From positions 124,001 to 188,000 of the forward strand of contig NZ_FNJK01000004.1 of assembly GCF_900104225.1 (NCBI RefSeq): a DNA stretch of 64,000 nt. The letters are read 5' to 3'. The translations under genes were made by a program, and so were the position numbers. A model generated the notes under the pieces. The model was not told the origin of the DNA. It made no database searches and saw only the letters and a program-made list of their open reading frames with translations. Origin of the DNA: Streptococcus equinus. Its GTDB lineage: Bacteria; Bacillota; Bacilli; Lactobacillales; Streptococcaceae. This document shows positions 5,611 to 14,163 of this stretch, piece after piece. The stretch's first letter is position 1. Each line of letters opens with the position of its first letter.

Positions 5611-8025
5611 ATGAAATTAGTTGCTATCGTCGGAACCAATGCTAAAAAATCATATAATCGACTTTTGCTACAATATATGGCTAAATATTTTGCCAAAGAA
5701 GCAGACATCGAAGTACTCGAAATCGCTGATGTCCCAATGTTCAATGAAACTGATGACCAAACAGAGTCAGCTATCATTCAAAAATTTAATACCAAGATTA
5801 CTGAAGCTGACGGTGTTATTATTGGTACACCCGAACACAACCATACTATCCCATCAAGTCTTAATAGCTTGATTGAATGGCTTTCATTTAACATTCACCC
5901 ATTGACAGGTAAACCCGTTATGATTGTCGGGGCTTCTTATGACATCCAAGGTTCTTCACGTGCACAATTACACTTACGCCAAATCTTAGATGCACCTGGT
6001 GTAAATGCAACGGTTATGCCTGGTAGTGAATTTTTACTTGGTCGCGCTCAAGATGCTTTTGATGAAAATGGTGACCTTAAAGACCAAGGAACGATTGATT
6101 TCTTAGAATCATGCTTCTTCCGATTTATTCGTTTTGCTACCATTGCCAATCAACTCAATGAACCAGAAGATGTTCGTTTTGAACCAGGGACTTACCAAGT
6201 CACAACTGTCGGTCACAATGGTAATCTTCCAATGTCAGTAACATTGTCAGAAGAACGTATCGAAGCTATCGATATTGATTCATCTGGCGAAACTGGTGGC
6301 ATTGCCGATGTTGTTTTCACACGAATTCCAAATGAAATCATCGAAGGACAAACCTTAAATGTAGATGCCATTTCTGGTGCCTCTGTCACTTCAAAAGGTG
6401 TTCTTAACGGTGTAGCTAAAGCAGTTCGTAAAGCCGGTGCTAATCCAGAAGCCCTTCGTTCACGTCCAAAAGCGCCTTCTGCACTTGATAAAGAAGATAA
6501 AACATACGAAACTGAACTAATTGTCGTAGGCGGTGGCGGTGCAGGACTTTCTGCTGCTGCTCGTGCCCTACAAGCTGGCAAAAAAGTTATCGTAGTTGAA
6601 AAATTCCCAGCCGTTGGAGGAAATACTGTTCGTGCAGGTGGACCAATGAATGCTCCTGACCCTGCTTGGCAAAATACTTTTGCTGCTAATCCAGGTGAAG
6701 CTAATAACCTTAAAGAATTGCATGATATTGACGAAGCAACTATCGATCCTGAATTTCTACCAGATTTCCGTGCCTTAAAGGCGGAAATTGAAGAGTACCT
6801 CAAAGATCCAACTTATCTTTTTGACTCAAAACTTCTTTATCGTATCCAAACCTATCTCGGTGGGAAACGTAAAGACCTCAAAGGTAATGAAATCCACGGT
6901 AATTACGAACTCATTCGAGTCTTGACAGAACGTGCTTTAGAGTCTGTTCGTTGGTTGGAAAATATCGGAGTTGAATTCGTCCGTGACGAGGTAACCATGC
7001 CAGTTGGTGCTCTCTGGAGACGTGGTCACAAACCTAAAATGCCAATGGGAGTTGCCTACATCGCAGTACTGAAAGATTTTATCCTAAAAAATGGTGGAAC
7101 CATTTTAACAGATACTCAAGTTAAAGAGCTTATCGTAACAGATGGTGTCATTACTGGAGTCAAAGGTAGTGGACGTAACGGACAAACCATTACTGTTAAT
7201 GGTAAAGCAGTTATTTTAACCACAGGTGGTTTTGCAGCTAACACTAAAATGCTCCAAAAATACAACACTTACTGGTCAGAAATTGCTGATGATATTGCCA
7301 CATCAAATACACCAGCCGCAACTGGAGATGGTATTTTACTTGGTCAATCTGTCGGTGCCGACCTTGTCGGTATGGGCTTTAGCCAAATGATGCCAGTATC
7401 TGACCCAGTTACTGGTGCCCTCTTTACAGGACTTCAAGTGCCACCAGCAAACTTTATTATGGTTAACACCAAAGGTAAACGTTTCGTCGATGAATACGGT
7501 AGCCGTGACCAATTATCACAAGCTGCTATCGATAATGGTGGACTCTTCTATTTAATTGCTGATGAAAACATCAAAGAAACAGCTTATAACACTAGCCAAG
7601 AAAAAATTGATGCCCAAGTTAAAGCTGGAACACTTTTCAGAGCTGATACTTTGGAAGAATTGGCAGAGCAAATCAACATTGATCCTGCTGTTCTAGTAGA
7701 AACAATTACCAATTACAATTCTTACGTCGATGCTGGTCATGATCCAGAATTTGATAAAGGTGCCTTTGACCTCAAGGTTGAAAAAGCACCATTTTACGCA
7801 ACTCCTCGTAAACCAGCTACCCACCACACCATGGGTGGTTTGAAGATTGATACTCACGCGCATGTCATCAACGAAGACGGAAAAATTATCAAAGGACTCT
7901 TTGCTGCTGGTGAAGTTGCTGGTGGACTCCACGCCGGAAACCGTCTAGGAGGGAACTCATTGACTGATATCTTCACTTTCAGCCGTATCGCAACCGACAC
8001 CGCTATCGCAGAATATCTTGACTAA
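5611..8025 (+). CDS. Three-domain flavoprotein reductase (FMN_red + FMN_bind + FAD_binding_2; fumarate-reductase-like)
   Basis: This 804-residue soluble protein has three parts. Residues 1-190 are an FMN reductase domain like its upstream neighbour. Residues about 200-275 are an FMN_bind domain with the flavinylation motif DAISGASVT (Thr-260 would carry covalent FMN, added by ApbE). Residues about 300-804 are a flavocytochrome-c/fumarate reductase FAD domain ([23 protein letters not shown]). Catalytic Arg is kept (R632 in GSRDQ), as are H739 and R778. The segment that in fumarate reductases reads QAHPT is QMMP here (M593-M594), and the following Thr-Glu pair is not obvious. The acceptor may therefore be a mono-acid such as acrylate or a cinnamate, not fumarate. 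It has no signal peptide, so it should be cytoplasmic and re-oxidise NAD(P)H. Confidence 0.88.
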   Translation: MKLVAIVGTNAKKSYNRLLLQYMAKYFAKEADIEVLEIADVPMFNETDDQTESAIIQKFNTKITEADGVIIGTPEHNHTIPSSLNSLIEWLSFNIHPLTGKPVMIVGASYDIQGSSRAQLHLRQILDAPGVNATVMPGSEFLLGRAQDAFDENGDLKDQGTIDFLESCFFRFIRFATIANQLNEPEDVRFEPGTYQVTTVGHNGNLPMSVTLSEERIEAIDIDSSGETGGIADVVFTRIPNEIIEGQTLNVDAISGASVTSKGVLNGVAKAVRKAGANPEALRSRPKAPSALDKEDKTYETELIVVGGGGAGLSAAARALQAGKKVIVVEKFPAVGGNTVRAGGPMNAPDPAWQNTFAANPGEANNLKELHDIDEATIDPEFLPDFRALKAEIEEYLKDPTYLFDSKLLYRIQTYLGGKRKDLKGNEIHGNYELIRVLTERALESVRWLENIGVEFVRDEVTMPVGALWRRGHKPKMPMGVAYIAVLKDFILKNGGTILTDTQVKELIVTDGVITGVKGSGRNGQTITVNGKAVILTTGGFAANTKMLQKYNTYWSEIADDIATSNTPAATGDGILLGQSVGADLVGMGFSQMMPVSDPVTGALFTGLQVPPANFIMVNTKGKRFVDEYGSRDQLSQAAIDNGGLFYLIADENIKETAYNTSQEKIDAQVKAGTLFRADTLEELAEQINIDPAVLVETITNYNSYVDAGHDPEFDKGAFDLKVEKAPFYATPRKPATHHTMGGLKIDTHAHVINEDGKIIKGLFAAGEVAGGLHAGNRLGGNSLTDIFTFSRIATDTAIAEYLD

Positions 8026-8040
8026 AATTAAATTACCAAA

Positions 8041-8073
8041 AACAAGGTGAGAATTTCTCATCTTGTTTTTTTA
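8041..8073 (+). terminator. Terminator after the flavoprotein operon
   Basis: AACAAGGTGAGA pairs with TCTCATCTTGTT (one G-U pair) and is followed by a run of T. Confidence 0.8.
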
Positions 8074-8288
8074 TTTTCAGATAACAAAAAGAAAGCCCCA
8101 GCTACAAAAGCTGGAGTTCTCTAGGAGATTTTTGCAACAACTGAAACAATCATAAACGCTATAAGCATGAAAAGATTAGTAGTTATTGCTATGAAAAAGA
8201 AAGTTTATTTAGGATTGACTATAGTATAGCCAGACTAGCTTAAGTAAAGCTGAATTTTTTCTTATAGAAAGCTTAAACTTTTTTCTTT
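8074..8288. other. Gap with a second hairpin and no convincing gene
   Basis: A hairpin at 8097-8114 (CCAGCT/AGCTGG, with T-rich sequence after it on the minus strand) probably terminates yjdF transcription. A 20-codon plus-strand frame (8168-8230) and a hydrophobic minus-strand frame of about 27 codons lack ribosome sites. I see nothing else. Confidence 0.4.
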
Positions 8289-8717
8289 TCAATGTCCCCG
8301 CTTTTTCTGATGACGCTTTTCTTGCCTAAGCAAGTATTTTCGTTCCTTTTCTAGCTCACGCTTCACTTTTTGCTTAGACTTTTGAGCTTTCTTGACTTCC
8401 TCACGCATTTCCTGCATAGCAAGCTGAGCTTTCGTTGACACCACAGGCTTACACTTTGCCTTATTGATATCACGTTGCACACGTTTTGGATTTCGTTTTT
8501 TCTGTGAAATAGCTGGCGCTGAAAACTCAGAGCTTACTTCGACCTTATCATACCTGCACAGCCATTTTCCCAAAGAAACATCAATAAAGTTTAGAATATC
8601 ATCATCCTTTGGTTCTTTGCCAAACACGTAACGAAAAGCCTTGTAACGTTTCTTCGAATCCGTAAATTCAATCAAAGCCGACCAAAATGCCCCATCAAAA
8701 TATACTGTCATTTTCAT
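8289..8717 (-). CDS. yjdF: YjdF family protein (DUF2992)
   Basis: The 142-residue protein begins MKMTVYFDGAFWSALIEF, the typical YjdF opening, and ends in a highly basic helical tail (KKAQKSKQKVKRELEKERKY). The biochemical function of the family is not established; its genes are commonly controlled by an RNA that binds azaaromatic compounds, pointing to a role in handling toxic heteroaromatics. The tail suggests nucleic-acid binding. The Shine-Dalgarno AAGGAGGGG lies 5-12 bases before the start and is itself part of the predicted riboswitch. It is monocistronic. Confidence 0.85.
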   Translation of the reverse strand: MKMTVYFDGAFWSALIEFTDSKKRYKAFRYVFGKEPKDDDILNFIDVSLGKWLCRYDKVEVSSEFSAPAISQKKRNPKRVQRDINKAKCKPVVSTKAQLAMQEMREEVKKAQKSKQKVKRELEKERKYLLRQEKRHQKKRGH

Positions 8718-8727
8718 AACAGCCCCT

Positions 8728-8822
8728 CCTTAAAAAAATTGACAATGGACGACCTCGGAAGGGGAAGGTTACTGATACATTTGTACTCACAGACTACCAA
8801 CTGCGATGTGTTTTTATGCCAA
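8728..8822 (-). promoter_or_regulatory. yjdF (azaaromatic) riboswitch
   Basis: The leader of yjdF is about 100 bases long and carries blocks I associate with the yjdF motif: GTAGTCTGTGAG, then AACCTTCCCC, then CCGAGGTCGTC, ending at the AGGAGGGG ribosome site. The CCTTCCCC block can pair with the ribosome site, fitting translational control. It is called from memory of the motif and its position in front of yjdF; a covariance-model search would settle it. Confidence 0.7.
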
Positions 8823-8826
8823 CTTT

Positions 8827-8832
8827 AGTATA
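8827..8832 (-). promoter_or_regulatory. Extended -10 promoter element for yjdF
   Basis: TATACT preceded by TGT on the minus strand (extended -10). The -35 is weak. Transcription would begin near 8820, at the 5' end of the riboswitch. Confidence 0.5.
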
Positions 8833-8863
8833 ACAAATTTTAAAGAAGTTAACAGATTTTAAC

Positions 8864-9244
8864 TTAAACCGCGAAAAATCCTGCTAGGTCAGCTGTTAGG
8901 ACATTAGCTACGGCGAACTGATACTTGCCACGAAAATGTGCCAAATGCGTCATGGTTCTGATATTGTATTTCTTGGCAAATTTCTTATAAGCAACATAAT
9001 CAATATCTTTGGTATCAAGGCAATAAATCACTTGGTCAATTTGACTGAGTCTGCCTAAAGCATTTTGAGTATCAACATTATCAAGTCGACCAATCAACAA
9101 ATAAAAGTCCTCTTTAGCTGCCATTTTACCCTTGACCTCATCAAGACTTATAAATTGAATATTATCAGCTGTTTCAGCTTTGGCATCCCCACAATGAAAT
9201 AAAAAGGCTAGCAATAACAAGCCAAAAATCGTTACAAGTCGCAT
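8864..9244 (-). CDS. Secreted thioredoxin-fold-like protein without CxxC
   Basis: The 126-residue protein has a signal peptide (LLLLAFLFHCGDAKA, cleavage likely after AKA), then a domain that looks like a degenerate thioredoxin fold of the bacteriocin-accessory/PedC type (EDFYLLIGRLDN where CxxC would be, then VDYVAYKKFAKKYNIRTMTHLAHF). There is no CxxC, so it is unlikely to be an oxidoreductase; binding or folding help is possible. It follows the DUF3290/DUF421 pair on the same strand, but a terminator lies between them. The fold assignment is tentative. Confidence 0.55.
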   Translation of the reverse strand: MRLVTIFGLLLLAFLFHCGDAKAETADNIQFISLDEVKGKMAAKEDFYLLIGRLDNVDTQNALGRLSQIDQVIYCLDTKDIDYVAYKKFAKKYNIRTMTHLAHFRGKYQFAVANVLTADLAGFFAV

Positions 9245-9281
9245 CTCTTTTCCTCCTACTTATTTATTCGAAAAAGAAAAG

Positions 9282-9308
9282 AAAAATCACCAAAATTGGT
9301 GATTTTTT
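9282..9308 (-). terminator. Terminator after the DUF421 gene
   Basis: AAAATCACC and GGTGATTTT flank a short AAAATT loop, with A- and T-runs on both sides. It can act in both directions. Confidence 0.75.
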
Positions 9309-9312
9309 AATA

Positions 9313-9948
9313 CTATTTTTCTGAATAAGGAACGAGATACAATTTTCCGTTCATGTATTCGGCTAAAAAGATGTCTCTTGGATTATCGATGTTTTGCTCC
9401 TTGAGTTTTTCTAGCAGCCAATCTTCGTCTTGATTGATTAACTCTAAAACATCATAGTTGATATTGCCATTACTGATGAGAGGAAATCTTGGATTTTCTG
9501 AATTCTTGTCCAAGACCGTTAACTTGCCATTTGACTCCATGATGGCACTCTTAACATCTCTGGTTGAGTTTAATCCTTCCATGCGAAGATGGAGCATAAG
9601 CTGATCTGCCGTGATTCCAAGTTTGGCACAATTTTCCACATTGACCTTACCATTTTTTATCAAAAGCATCGGATTTCCAACAACAAGCGATTTAACAAAT
9701 TTATTATTAATCAAAAGCTTGACGACGATGACAACCAAAGACCAAATCAGCAAAATAATAATAAACGTCAAAATGGAAATTGAGCTGTTATAAATCACAC
9801 CACCGATGATACCACCAAGAACGAAGTTTTGAATTTGGTTAAGCGGAGTGTTAGCTGAAAATTCATATTTTCCGAGAACATTAATCTGTAAAATGGTCGC
9901 TAAAATTCCTAGAAAAAATTTAATGCTTATCAACACATACATATTCAT
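9313..9948 (-). CDS. DUF421 (YetF-like) membrane protein
   Basis: The 211-residue protein has an N-terminal membrane region of three segments (IKFFLGILATILQINVLG; FVLGGIIGGVIYN; ILTFIIILLIWSLVVIVV) and a cytoplasmic C-terminal alpha/beta region (NPMLLIKNGKVN, LMLHLRMEGLNSTRDVKSAIMES), the YetF/DUF421 arrangement. The function is unknown; relatives are linked to envelope stress in Bacillus. Only three bases separate it from the upstream DUF3290 gene, and the two families are regularly paired in streptococci and lactobacilli, so they probably form one complex. Confidence 0.85.
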   Translation of the reverse strand: MNMYVLISIKFFLGILATILQINVLGKYEFSANTPLNQIQNFVLGGIIGGVIYNSSISILTFIIILLIWSLVVIVVKLLINNKFVKSLVVGNPMLLIKNGKVNVENCAKLGITADQLMLHLRMEGLNSTRDVKSAIMESNGKLTVLDKNSENPRFPLISNGNINYDVLELINQDEDWLLEKLKEQNIDNPRDIFLAEYMNGKLYLVPYSEK

Positions 9949-9951
9949 CGG

Positions 9952-10401
9952 CTATTTTCCTCCATTAACGTAAACACGGTGGTCAATCACGTGTGTGCGC
10001 TCAAGTGTGTAAGAATTATTATCATCATTCAGATGAACAGTGTAGTCTTCCTTATTATAACGAACGATGATACCATCTTTTAAGGTTGTTGAATTGACTA
10101 AGACATCCTCAGGTTTTAAATCATTATCCGTAGCCACACTTTTGATGAATTTGACAAGAACTTGTGACTGCGAAAAATCATGGTTATTTTGCATGTAATC
10201 TTCAACTTGAATCCCCAGAAGAATGAACATCAACACCACGATACCAATACTAATATCGCGAAGACGCGTCTTCAGCCTATTTCGCATGTAGTGTAGACTT
10301 GTCAGCATCACAATAGCAAGCAAGACAATCAAAATCACAGACCTCAAAACCAGATTAAAAGACTGATGCTGCGTAATGTAATCTAAATTATAGAAATTCA
10401 T
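9952..10401 (-). CDS. DUF3290 membrane protein
   Basis: The 149-residue protein starts MNFYNLDYITQHQSF (ATG at 10401 behind AGGAGGACGTGAG; a longer frame upstream has no such site). It has two membrane segments (SVILIVLLAIVMLTSLHYM and ISIGIVVLMFILLGIQV) and a small extracytoplasmic or cytoplasmic beta domain (DGIIVRYNKEDYTVHLND). This is the DUF3290 family, partner of DUF421. The function is unknown. Confidence 0.85.
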   Translation of the reverse strand: MNFYNLDYITQHQSFNLVLRSVILIVLLAIVMLTSLHYMRNRLKTRLRDISIGIVVLMFILLGIQVEDYMQNNHDFSQSQVLVKFIKSVATDNDLKPEDVLVNSTTLKDGIIVRYNKEDYTVHLNDDNNSYTLERTHVIDHRVYVNGGK

Positions 10402-10465
10402 CTCACGTCCTCCTAAAATCCTTTTCTTTAGCTTTTTTACCATTATACTATTTCTAACACCAAAA

Positions 10466-10488
10466 AACTCCCGAAAACATCGGGAGTT
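10466..10488 (-). terminator. Terminator of trxA
   Basis: AACTCCCGA and TCGGGAGTT form a 9-bp stem with a 5-base loop, followed on the minus strand by TTTTTT. Confidence 0.85.
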
Positions 10489-10507
10489 CATCGTCTATAA
10501 AAATTGA

Positions 10508-10822
10508 TTAGCTCAATTCAGCAACGATTGCTTTGATTTGGTCTTTAGTGTGAACACCAGCGACTTGTTTCACAACTTCGCCATCTTTTTTGAAAAGCAA
10601 TGTTGGGATTGACATGATACCGAATTTTTGAGCTGTTTCTGGGTTTTCATCAACATCGATTTTAACGATTTTAAGTTCGTCTTCGTCCATTTCTTCTGAC
10701 AACTGTTCCAAAATTGGAGCTTGCATCAAGCATGGACCACACCAAGTTGCCCAAAAGTCAACAAGGACAAGACCTTCATTTGTTTCTGCTTCGAATGTAG
10801 CATCAGTAATATTGTGTGCCAT
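10508..10822 (-). CDS. trxA: Thioredoxin
   Basis: This 104-residue classical thioredoxin is the cytoplasmic disulfide reductant for ribonucleotide reductase, peroxiredoxins and others. The active site is WCGPC in FWATWCGPCLMQAP, and the cis-proline loop is MSIPTLLF. I start at the ATG giving MAHNITDATF, the family N-terminus, with AAGGTAAT upstream; a frame extended 15 codons has no support. It is transcribed alone from the promoter at 10936-10964. Confidence 0.95.
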   Translation of the reverse strand: MAHNITDATFEAETNEGLVLVDFWATWCGPCLMQAPILEQLSEEMDEDELKIVKIDVDENPETAQKFGIMSIPTLLFKKDGEVVKQVAGVHTKDQIKAIVAELS

Positions 10823-10935
10823 AATGTAATTACCTTGAACTCCCAGATGGACTGACTTGTTTTTCATGAAAAAACGGATACGAATCAGCCTAGCATCCCA
10901 AAGTTCTTTTTCCTTTTCTATTAGTTTATGAGCCT

Positions 10936-10964
10936 ATTTTACGGGAAATTTACCATTTTGACAA
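10936..10964 (-). promoter_or_regulatory. trxA promoter
   Basis: On the minus strand TTGTCA (10959-10964) and TAAAAT (10936-10941) are 17 bases apart, about 115 bases before the start codon. Confidence 0.55.
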
Positions 10965-11028
10965 CTAATTGCTACGGAAAATGATTTTTTTGAAAGTCTT
11001 CTCATTTTCCTTATCTGGCATGCTCGTA

Positions 11029-11037
11029 TGCTATAAT
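11029..11037 (+). promoter_or_regulatory. Extended -10 promoter of the PAP2 gene
   Basis: TGCTATAAT is an extended -10 element 27 bases before the ATG. Confidence 0.55.
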
Positions 11038-11064
11038 AAAACTATTATTAGATAGAGGATTCTT

Positions 11065-11562
11065 ATGAAAAATTACGCTGAATTTTATAACAAGCTAACA
11101 AAAACTTTTCAAGATAAACCAGCAGCTATTCGCAGCTTACAAGTTATCAACAGTTTATTAACCAAAGTTATGTATCTGGTTTACCCACTTCTTCTTATCC
11201 ACCTTTTTATCAACACTCCTGACAAACTTCCTATTTTCATTCTTATCCCAGGGCTATCATTTATCTTGGTGTCACTTGGTCGCCACCTGCTTAATGCCCC
11301 ACGTCCTTATGAGACTTGGAACATCACACCACTCATTCCTAAAGATACTAAGGGGCACTCTTTTCCAAGTCGTCATGTCTTTTCTGCTAGCATCATTAGC
11401 GTGGCTGTGCTGACACAATCAAGCTTTTTAGGTGTTATTTTACTGATTTTATCGCTTGTCATTGCTTTTTGTCGTGTGCTAGGTGGGGTTCACTACCCGC
11501 ATGATGTTGCAGCTGGTTATCTTATCGGCCTTATCTGTGGATTCTTACTATTTCTTTTTTAG
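11065..11562 (+). CDS. PAP2-family membrane phosphatase
   Basis: The 165-residue multi-pass protein carries the type-2 phosphatidic acid phosphatase motifs: GRHLLNAPRP (motif 1), SFPSRHVFSA (motif 2, with the active histidine in PSRH) and CRVLGGVHYPHD (motif 3, nucleophile histidine; Cys in place of the usual leading Ser). Streptococcal relatives act as undecaprenyl-pyrophosphate or lipid phosphatases; the substrate here is not determined. It is monocistronic with its own promoter and terminator. Confidence 0.85.
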   Translation: MKNYAEFYNKLTKTFQDKPAAIRSLQVINSLLTKVMYLVYPLLLIHLFINTPDKLPIFILIPGLSFILVSLGRHLLNAPRPYETWNITPLIPKDTKGHSFPSRHVFSASIISVAVLTQSSFLGVILLILSLVIAFCRVLGGVHYPHDVAAGYLIGLICGFLLFLF

Positions 11563-11573
11563 TTATCAACACA

Positions 11574-11607
11574 AAATCCCCAACTCAATCGAGCTGGGGA
11601 TTTTTTT
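11574..11607 (+). terminator. Terminator between PAP2 and nadC (convergent)
   Basis: AATCCCC...CTC pairs with GAGC.GGGGATT with one mismatch, followed by seven T. It ends the PAP2 gene, and its A-rich left side may also serve nadC on the other strand. Confidence 0.75.
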
Positions 11608-11640
11608 GAACAATAATTTTTTGCCTTAAAACTTATCCAC

Positions 11641-12504
11641 TTATTTATCAACAGGATGCAGATTTTTAAGAGATAAATCCAAGATTTTAGCGGAATGGGT
11701 AATAGCTCCGCTTGAGACGTACTGAACAGCTAGGTCAGTGTAAGAAGCGAGATTTTCTCGAGTGACATTTCCTGAAATTTCAATTTCAGCTCTGCCATCA
11801 ATCAAAGCGACTGCTTCTTTCATGACATCGTGTCCCATATTATCAAGCATGATGATGTCTGCACCTGCTTCAACTGCTTCTTTAACCATATCAAGTGTTT
11901 CCACTTCGATTTCAATTTTACGAACTGAAGGAGCATAAGCCTTAGCAGCAAGAACTGCCTCTTTAACACCACCAGCTGCACCAATGTGATTATCTTTCAA
12001 AAGGACACCGTCTGATAAATTATAACGGTGATTTTTACCACCACCAACCTTAACAGCATACTTTTCAAAAATACGATTATTTGGTGTTGTCTTACGAGAA
12101 TCAAGAAGCGTAATTGGGCTATCTTTTAACAGCTCAGCCATTTCATGTGTATAAGTCGCAATCCCACTCATACGTTGTAAATAATTAAGAGCTGTACGTT
12201 CTCCTGATAGAAGCACGCGAATATCTCCACGAACTGTTCCTAATTTTTGACCTGCTTTAACCACGTCTCCATCTTTCACCAAAACATCAAATTGAGTACT
12301 TGGATCAAGCAGATAGAAAACACGTTCAAAAACAGGTAAACCACAGATGATTCCGTCTTCTTTACAAATTAAGTCAACTTGACCAGCTACATTTTCAGGC
12401 ATGACACTATTCGTTGAAACATCTTCATTATTGATGTCTTCTGCAAGTGCACTTAGAATCAGCGGATCAACATTTAATTTTAGGGTAATTGGATCTAACA
12501 TCAT
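11641..12504 (-). CDS. nadC: Nicotinate-nucleotide pyrophosphorylase (quinolinate phosphoribosyltransferase)
   Basis: The 287-residue enzyme converts quinolinate plus PRPP into nicotinate mononucleotide, the third step of de novo NAD synthesis. Family signatures are visible: GERTALNYLQRMSGIATYT, LDSRKTTPNNR, KVGGGKNHRYNLSDGVLLKDNH, and the phosphate-binding IMLDNMG. It lies 24 bases after nadB and is probably co-transcribed. The start is the first of two ATGs behind AAAGGATA. Confidence 0.95.
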   Translation of the reverse strand: MMLDPITLKLNVDPLILSALAEDINNEDVSTNSVMPENVAGQVDLICKEDGIICGLPVFERVFYLLDPSTQFDVLVKDGDVVKAGQKLGTVRGDIRVLLSGERTALNYLQRMSGIATYTHEMAELLKDSPITLLDSRKTTPNNRIFEKYAVKVGGGKNHRYNLSDGVLLKDNHIGAAGGVKEAVLAAKAYAPSVRKIEIEVETLDMVKEAVEAGADIIMLDNMGHDVMKEAVALIDGRAEIEISGNVTRENLASYTDLAVQYVSSGAITHSAKILDLSLKNLHPVDK

Positions 12505-12528
12505 TATCCTTTCTTATCTCACGATTGA

Positions 12529-13833
12529 TTAAACAATATAGCTAGCTAATTGGTTTTGTTCGGTTAATTTTTCAAGAACAATTTTCTTGTAATCATCTTC
12601 AAGACTTTCTTGGTCGTCATAATCAACCAAATCAAGTGCTGATAGACTTTCTGGTAGCTCTGCTACTGTTTCATAATGAGCCACCAAATCTTTAGCTGCA
12701 CGTTTAGCAAAAACCAAGCTTTCAAGAAGTGAATTACTTGCTAGGCGATTTTGACCATGGACACCGTTACAAGCTGTTTCACCAACTGCATAAAGAGCAC
12801 CCATAGTTGTTTTACTGTGATAGTTAACTTTGATACCACCCATGAAATAATGCTGTGCTGGCACAACAGGAATACATTCCGTGAATGGGTCATAACCTGC
12901 TTCACGACAGTGTGCCAAGATATTTGGAAAATGCTCTTCCAATTCTTTTTTTGGAATGGTACGCAAATCTTCCCAAACGTGGTCAGTACCATCTTTTTCC
13001 ATTTGTTTTAAAATCGCTTGTGCCACAACATCACGTGGTTGCAATTCATCCACAAAACGGTTCATGTTTTTATCATAAAGAAGTGCCCCTTCACCACGAA
13101 CTGACTCAGAAATCAAGAATGAGCGTTCTTTTGGATTTTCTTGGTAAAGAGTTGTTGGGTGAATTTGCACATAAGACATATCCTTAAGTTCGATGTCATG
13201 CTTAAGGGAAATAGCTAGCGCATCTCCAGTCAAATGTTTAAAGTTAGTACTGTTTTTGTACAAACCACCTACACCACCGCTGGCAAGAACAGTCACATCA
13301 GCTGTGATTTTTTCCAAGTCACCATTTTCAAGACGCACTACACCACCATAACAACGATTATCTTCTTCCAAGATGTCAAGCAGACATGTGTGTTCCATCA
13401 AAGTGATATTAGAACGTTTTTTAACAGCTGCCAAAAGTCTACTTGTGATTTCTTTCCCAGTTGTATCTTGATAGAAAAGAATACGTTTATCAGAATGGGC
13501 ACCTTCTCGTGTGAAGGCTAAATTACCATTTTCGTCACGTTGAAAATCAACACCAAAGCCAATCAAGTCCTTGATAACATCTGGAGATGATTTAATCATT
13601 AGCTCAACAGACACTTTATCATTTTTATAATGACCAGCGCGTAAAGTATCTTCAAAAAATGATTCGTAATCTGAATCATCTTTTAACATACAGATACCAC
13701 CTTGTGCTAAAAATGAATCGCTGTGTTCTAATGTATCTTTAGAGATAATAGTAATTTGAAGTTCTTGTGGCAAATTAAGGGCCGTATAAAGTCCTGAACA
13801 ACCACTACCGACAATAAGTACATTTGTTTTCAT
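12529..13833 (-). CDS. nadB: L-aspartate oxidase
   Basis: The 434-residue FAD enzyme oxidises L-aspartate to iminoaspartate for quinolinate synthesis. It has the N-terminal FAD site VLIVGSGCSGLYTALNL, the substrate loop QGGICM, the HPTTLY and ESVRGEGALLYD motifs and the final NRLASNSLLESLVF. It is about 100 residues shorter than the E. coli enzyme because the C-terminal helical domain is reduced. AAGAAGG precedes the ATG. It heads nadBC, divergent from nadA across 330 bases that hold probable NiaR sites. Confidence 0.95.
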   Translation of the reverse strand: MKTNVLIVGSGCSGLYTALNLPQELQITIISKDTLEHSDSFLAQGGICMLKDDSDYESFFEDTLRAGHYKNDKVSVELMIKSSPDVIKDLIGFGVDFQRDENGNLAFTREGAHSDKRILFYQDTTGKEITSRLLAAVKKRSNITLMEHTCLLDILEEDNRCYGGVVRLENGDLEKITADVTVLASGGVGGLYKNSTNFKHLTGDALAISLKHDIELKDMSYVQIHPTTLYQENPKERSFLISESVRGEGALLYDKNMNRFVDELQPRDVVAQAILKQMEKDGTDHVWEDLRTIPKKELEEHFPNILAHCREAGYDPFTECIPVVPAQHYFMGGIKVNYHSKTTMGALYAVGETACNGVHGQNRLASNSLLESLVFAKRAAKDLVAHYETVAELPESLSALDLVDYDDQESLEDDYKKIVLEKLTEQNQLASYIV

Positions 13834-14052
13834 ACAAACCTTCTTTTTTAACGATTGTTGATGAACAATCCATTTGGCGAGTCAGATAAAAAAAGAATTC
13901 CTAGAATACCATCACTACTAACCTAAAAATAAGCTGCGCATTTTCTATATGATATCAATGTGATGCTTGTTTAAATCAGTTTTTAGGAACTTTTCCACCA
14001 ACTCTTATCAATTAAAATCATACGACTTAGAACATATTTTACCACCAATCAA

Positions 14053-14104
14053 GACACCTGACAAGACACCTAGCTAAATTTTATTTACAGGTGTCTTGAC
14101 ACCT
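14053..14104. promoter_or_regulatory. Probable NiaR operator cluster
   Basis: AGGTGTCTTGACACCT (14089-14104) is a perfect inverted repeat. Two more GACACCT half-sites lie at 14053-14059 and 14065-14071, in direct orientation 12 bases apart. The palindrome overlaps the nadA -35. NiaR (3H-domain niacin repressor) controls nad genes in Firmicutes; from memory its sites look like this. Confidence 0.65.
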
Positions 14105-14124
14105 TTTAAAACCGGTACTATAAT
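14096..14124 (+). promoter_or_regulatory. nadA promoter
   Basis: TTGACA (14096-14101) and TATAAT (14119-14124) are perfect consensus with 17 bases between them. The -35 is inside the operator palindrome, so bound repressor would block RNA polymerase. Confidence 0.8.
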
Positions 14125-14163
14125 ATATAACTAAGACAATTCATGGAGGATTTCATAGATATA

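Larger units (their letters stand above)
13834..14163. other. nadB-nadA divergent control region
   Basis: This 330-base gap has no ORF with a ribosome site. The nadA-proximal third holds a perfect palindrome and two further half-sites (14053-14104) overlapping the nadA promoter. The nadB side has AT-rich sequence (ATATGATATCAATG near 13950) but no clear promoter that I can name. Confidence 0.5.

Noticed and set aside
6213..6803. A long minus-strand frame inside the flavoprotein gene (196 codons).
   Set aside because: It is opposite a strongly conserved coding region, has no ribosome site and no family features; it follows from codon bias.
8168..8230. A 20-codon plus-strand frame and an overlapping hydrophobic minus-strand frame of toxin-like look.
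   Set aside because: Neither has a ribosome-binding site, and I recognise no toxin family or antitoxin RNA.
4765..8251. TTAAGTAAAGCT occurs at 4765-4776 and 8240-8251, flanking the flavoprotein operon like attachment repeats.
   Set aside because: A 12-base match is expected many times by chance in 64 kb, and there is no integrase or composition change.
14143..14163. Seven extra codons at the start of nadA.
   Set aside because: The upstream ATG has no ribosome site and overlaps the GGAGG that serves the ATG at 14164.
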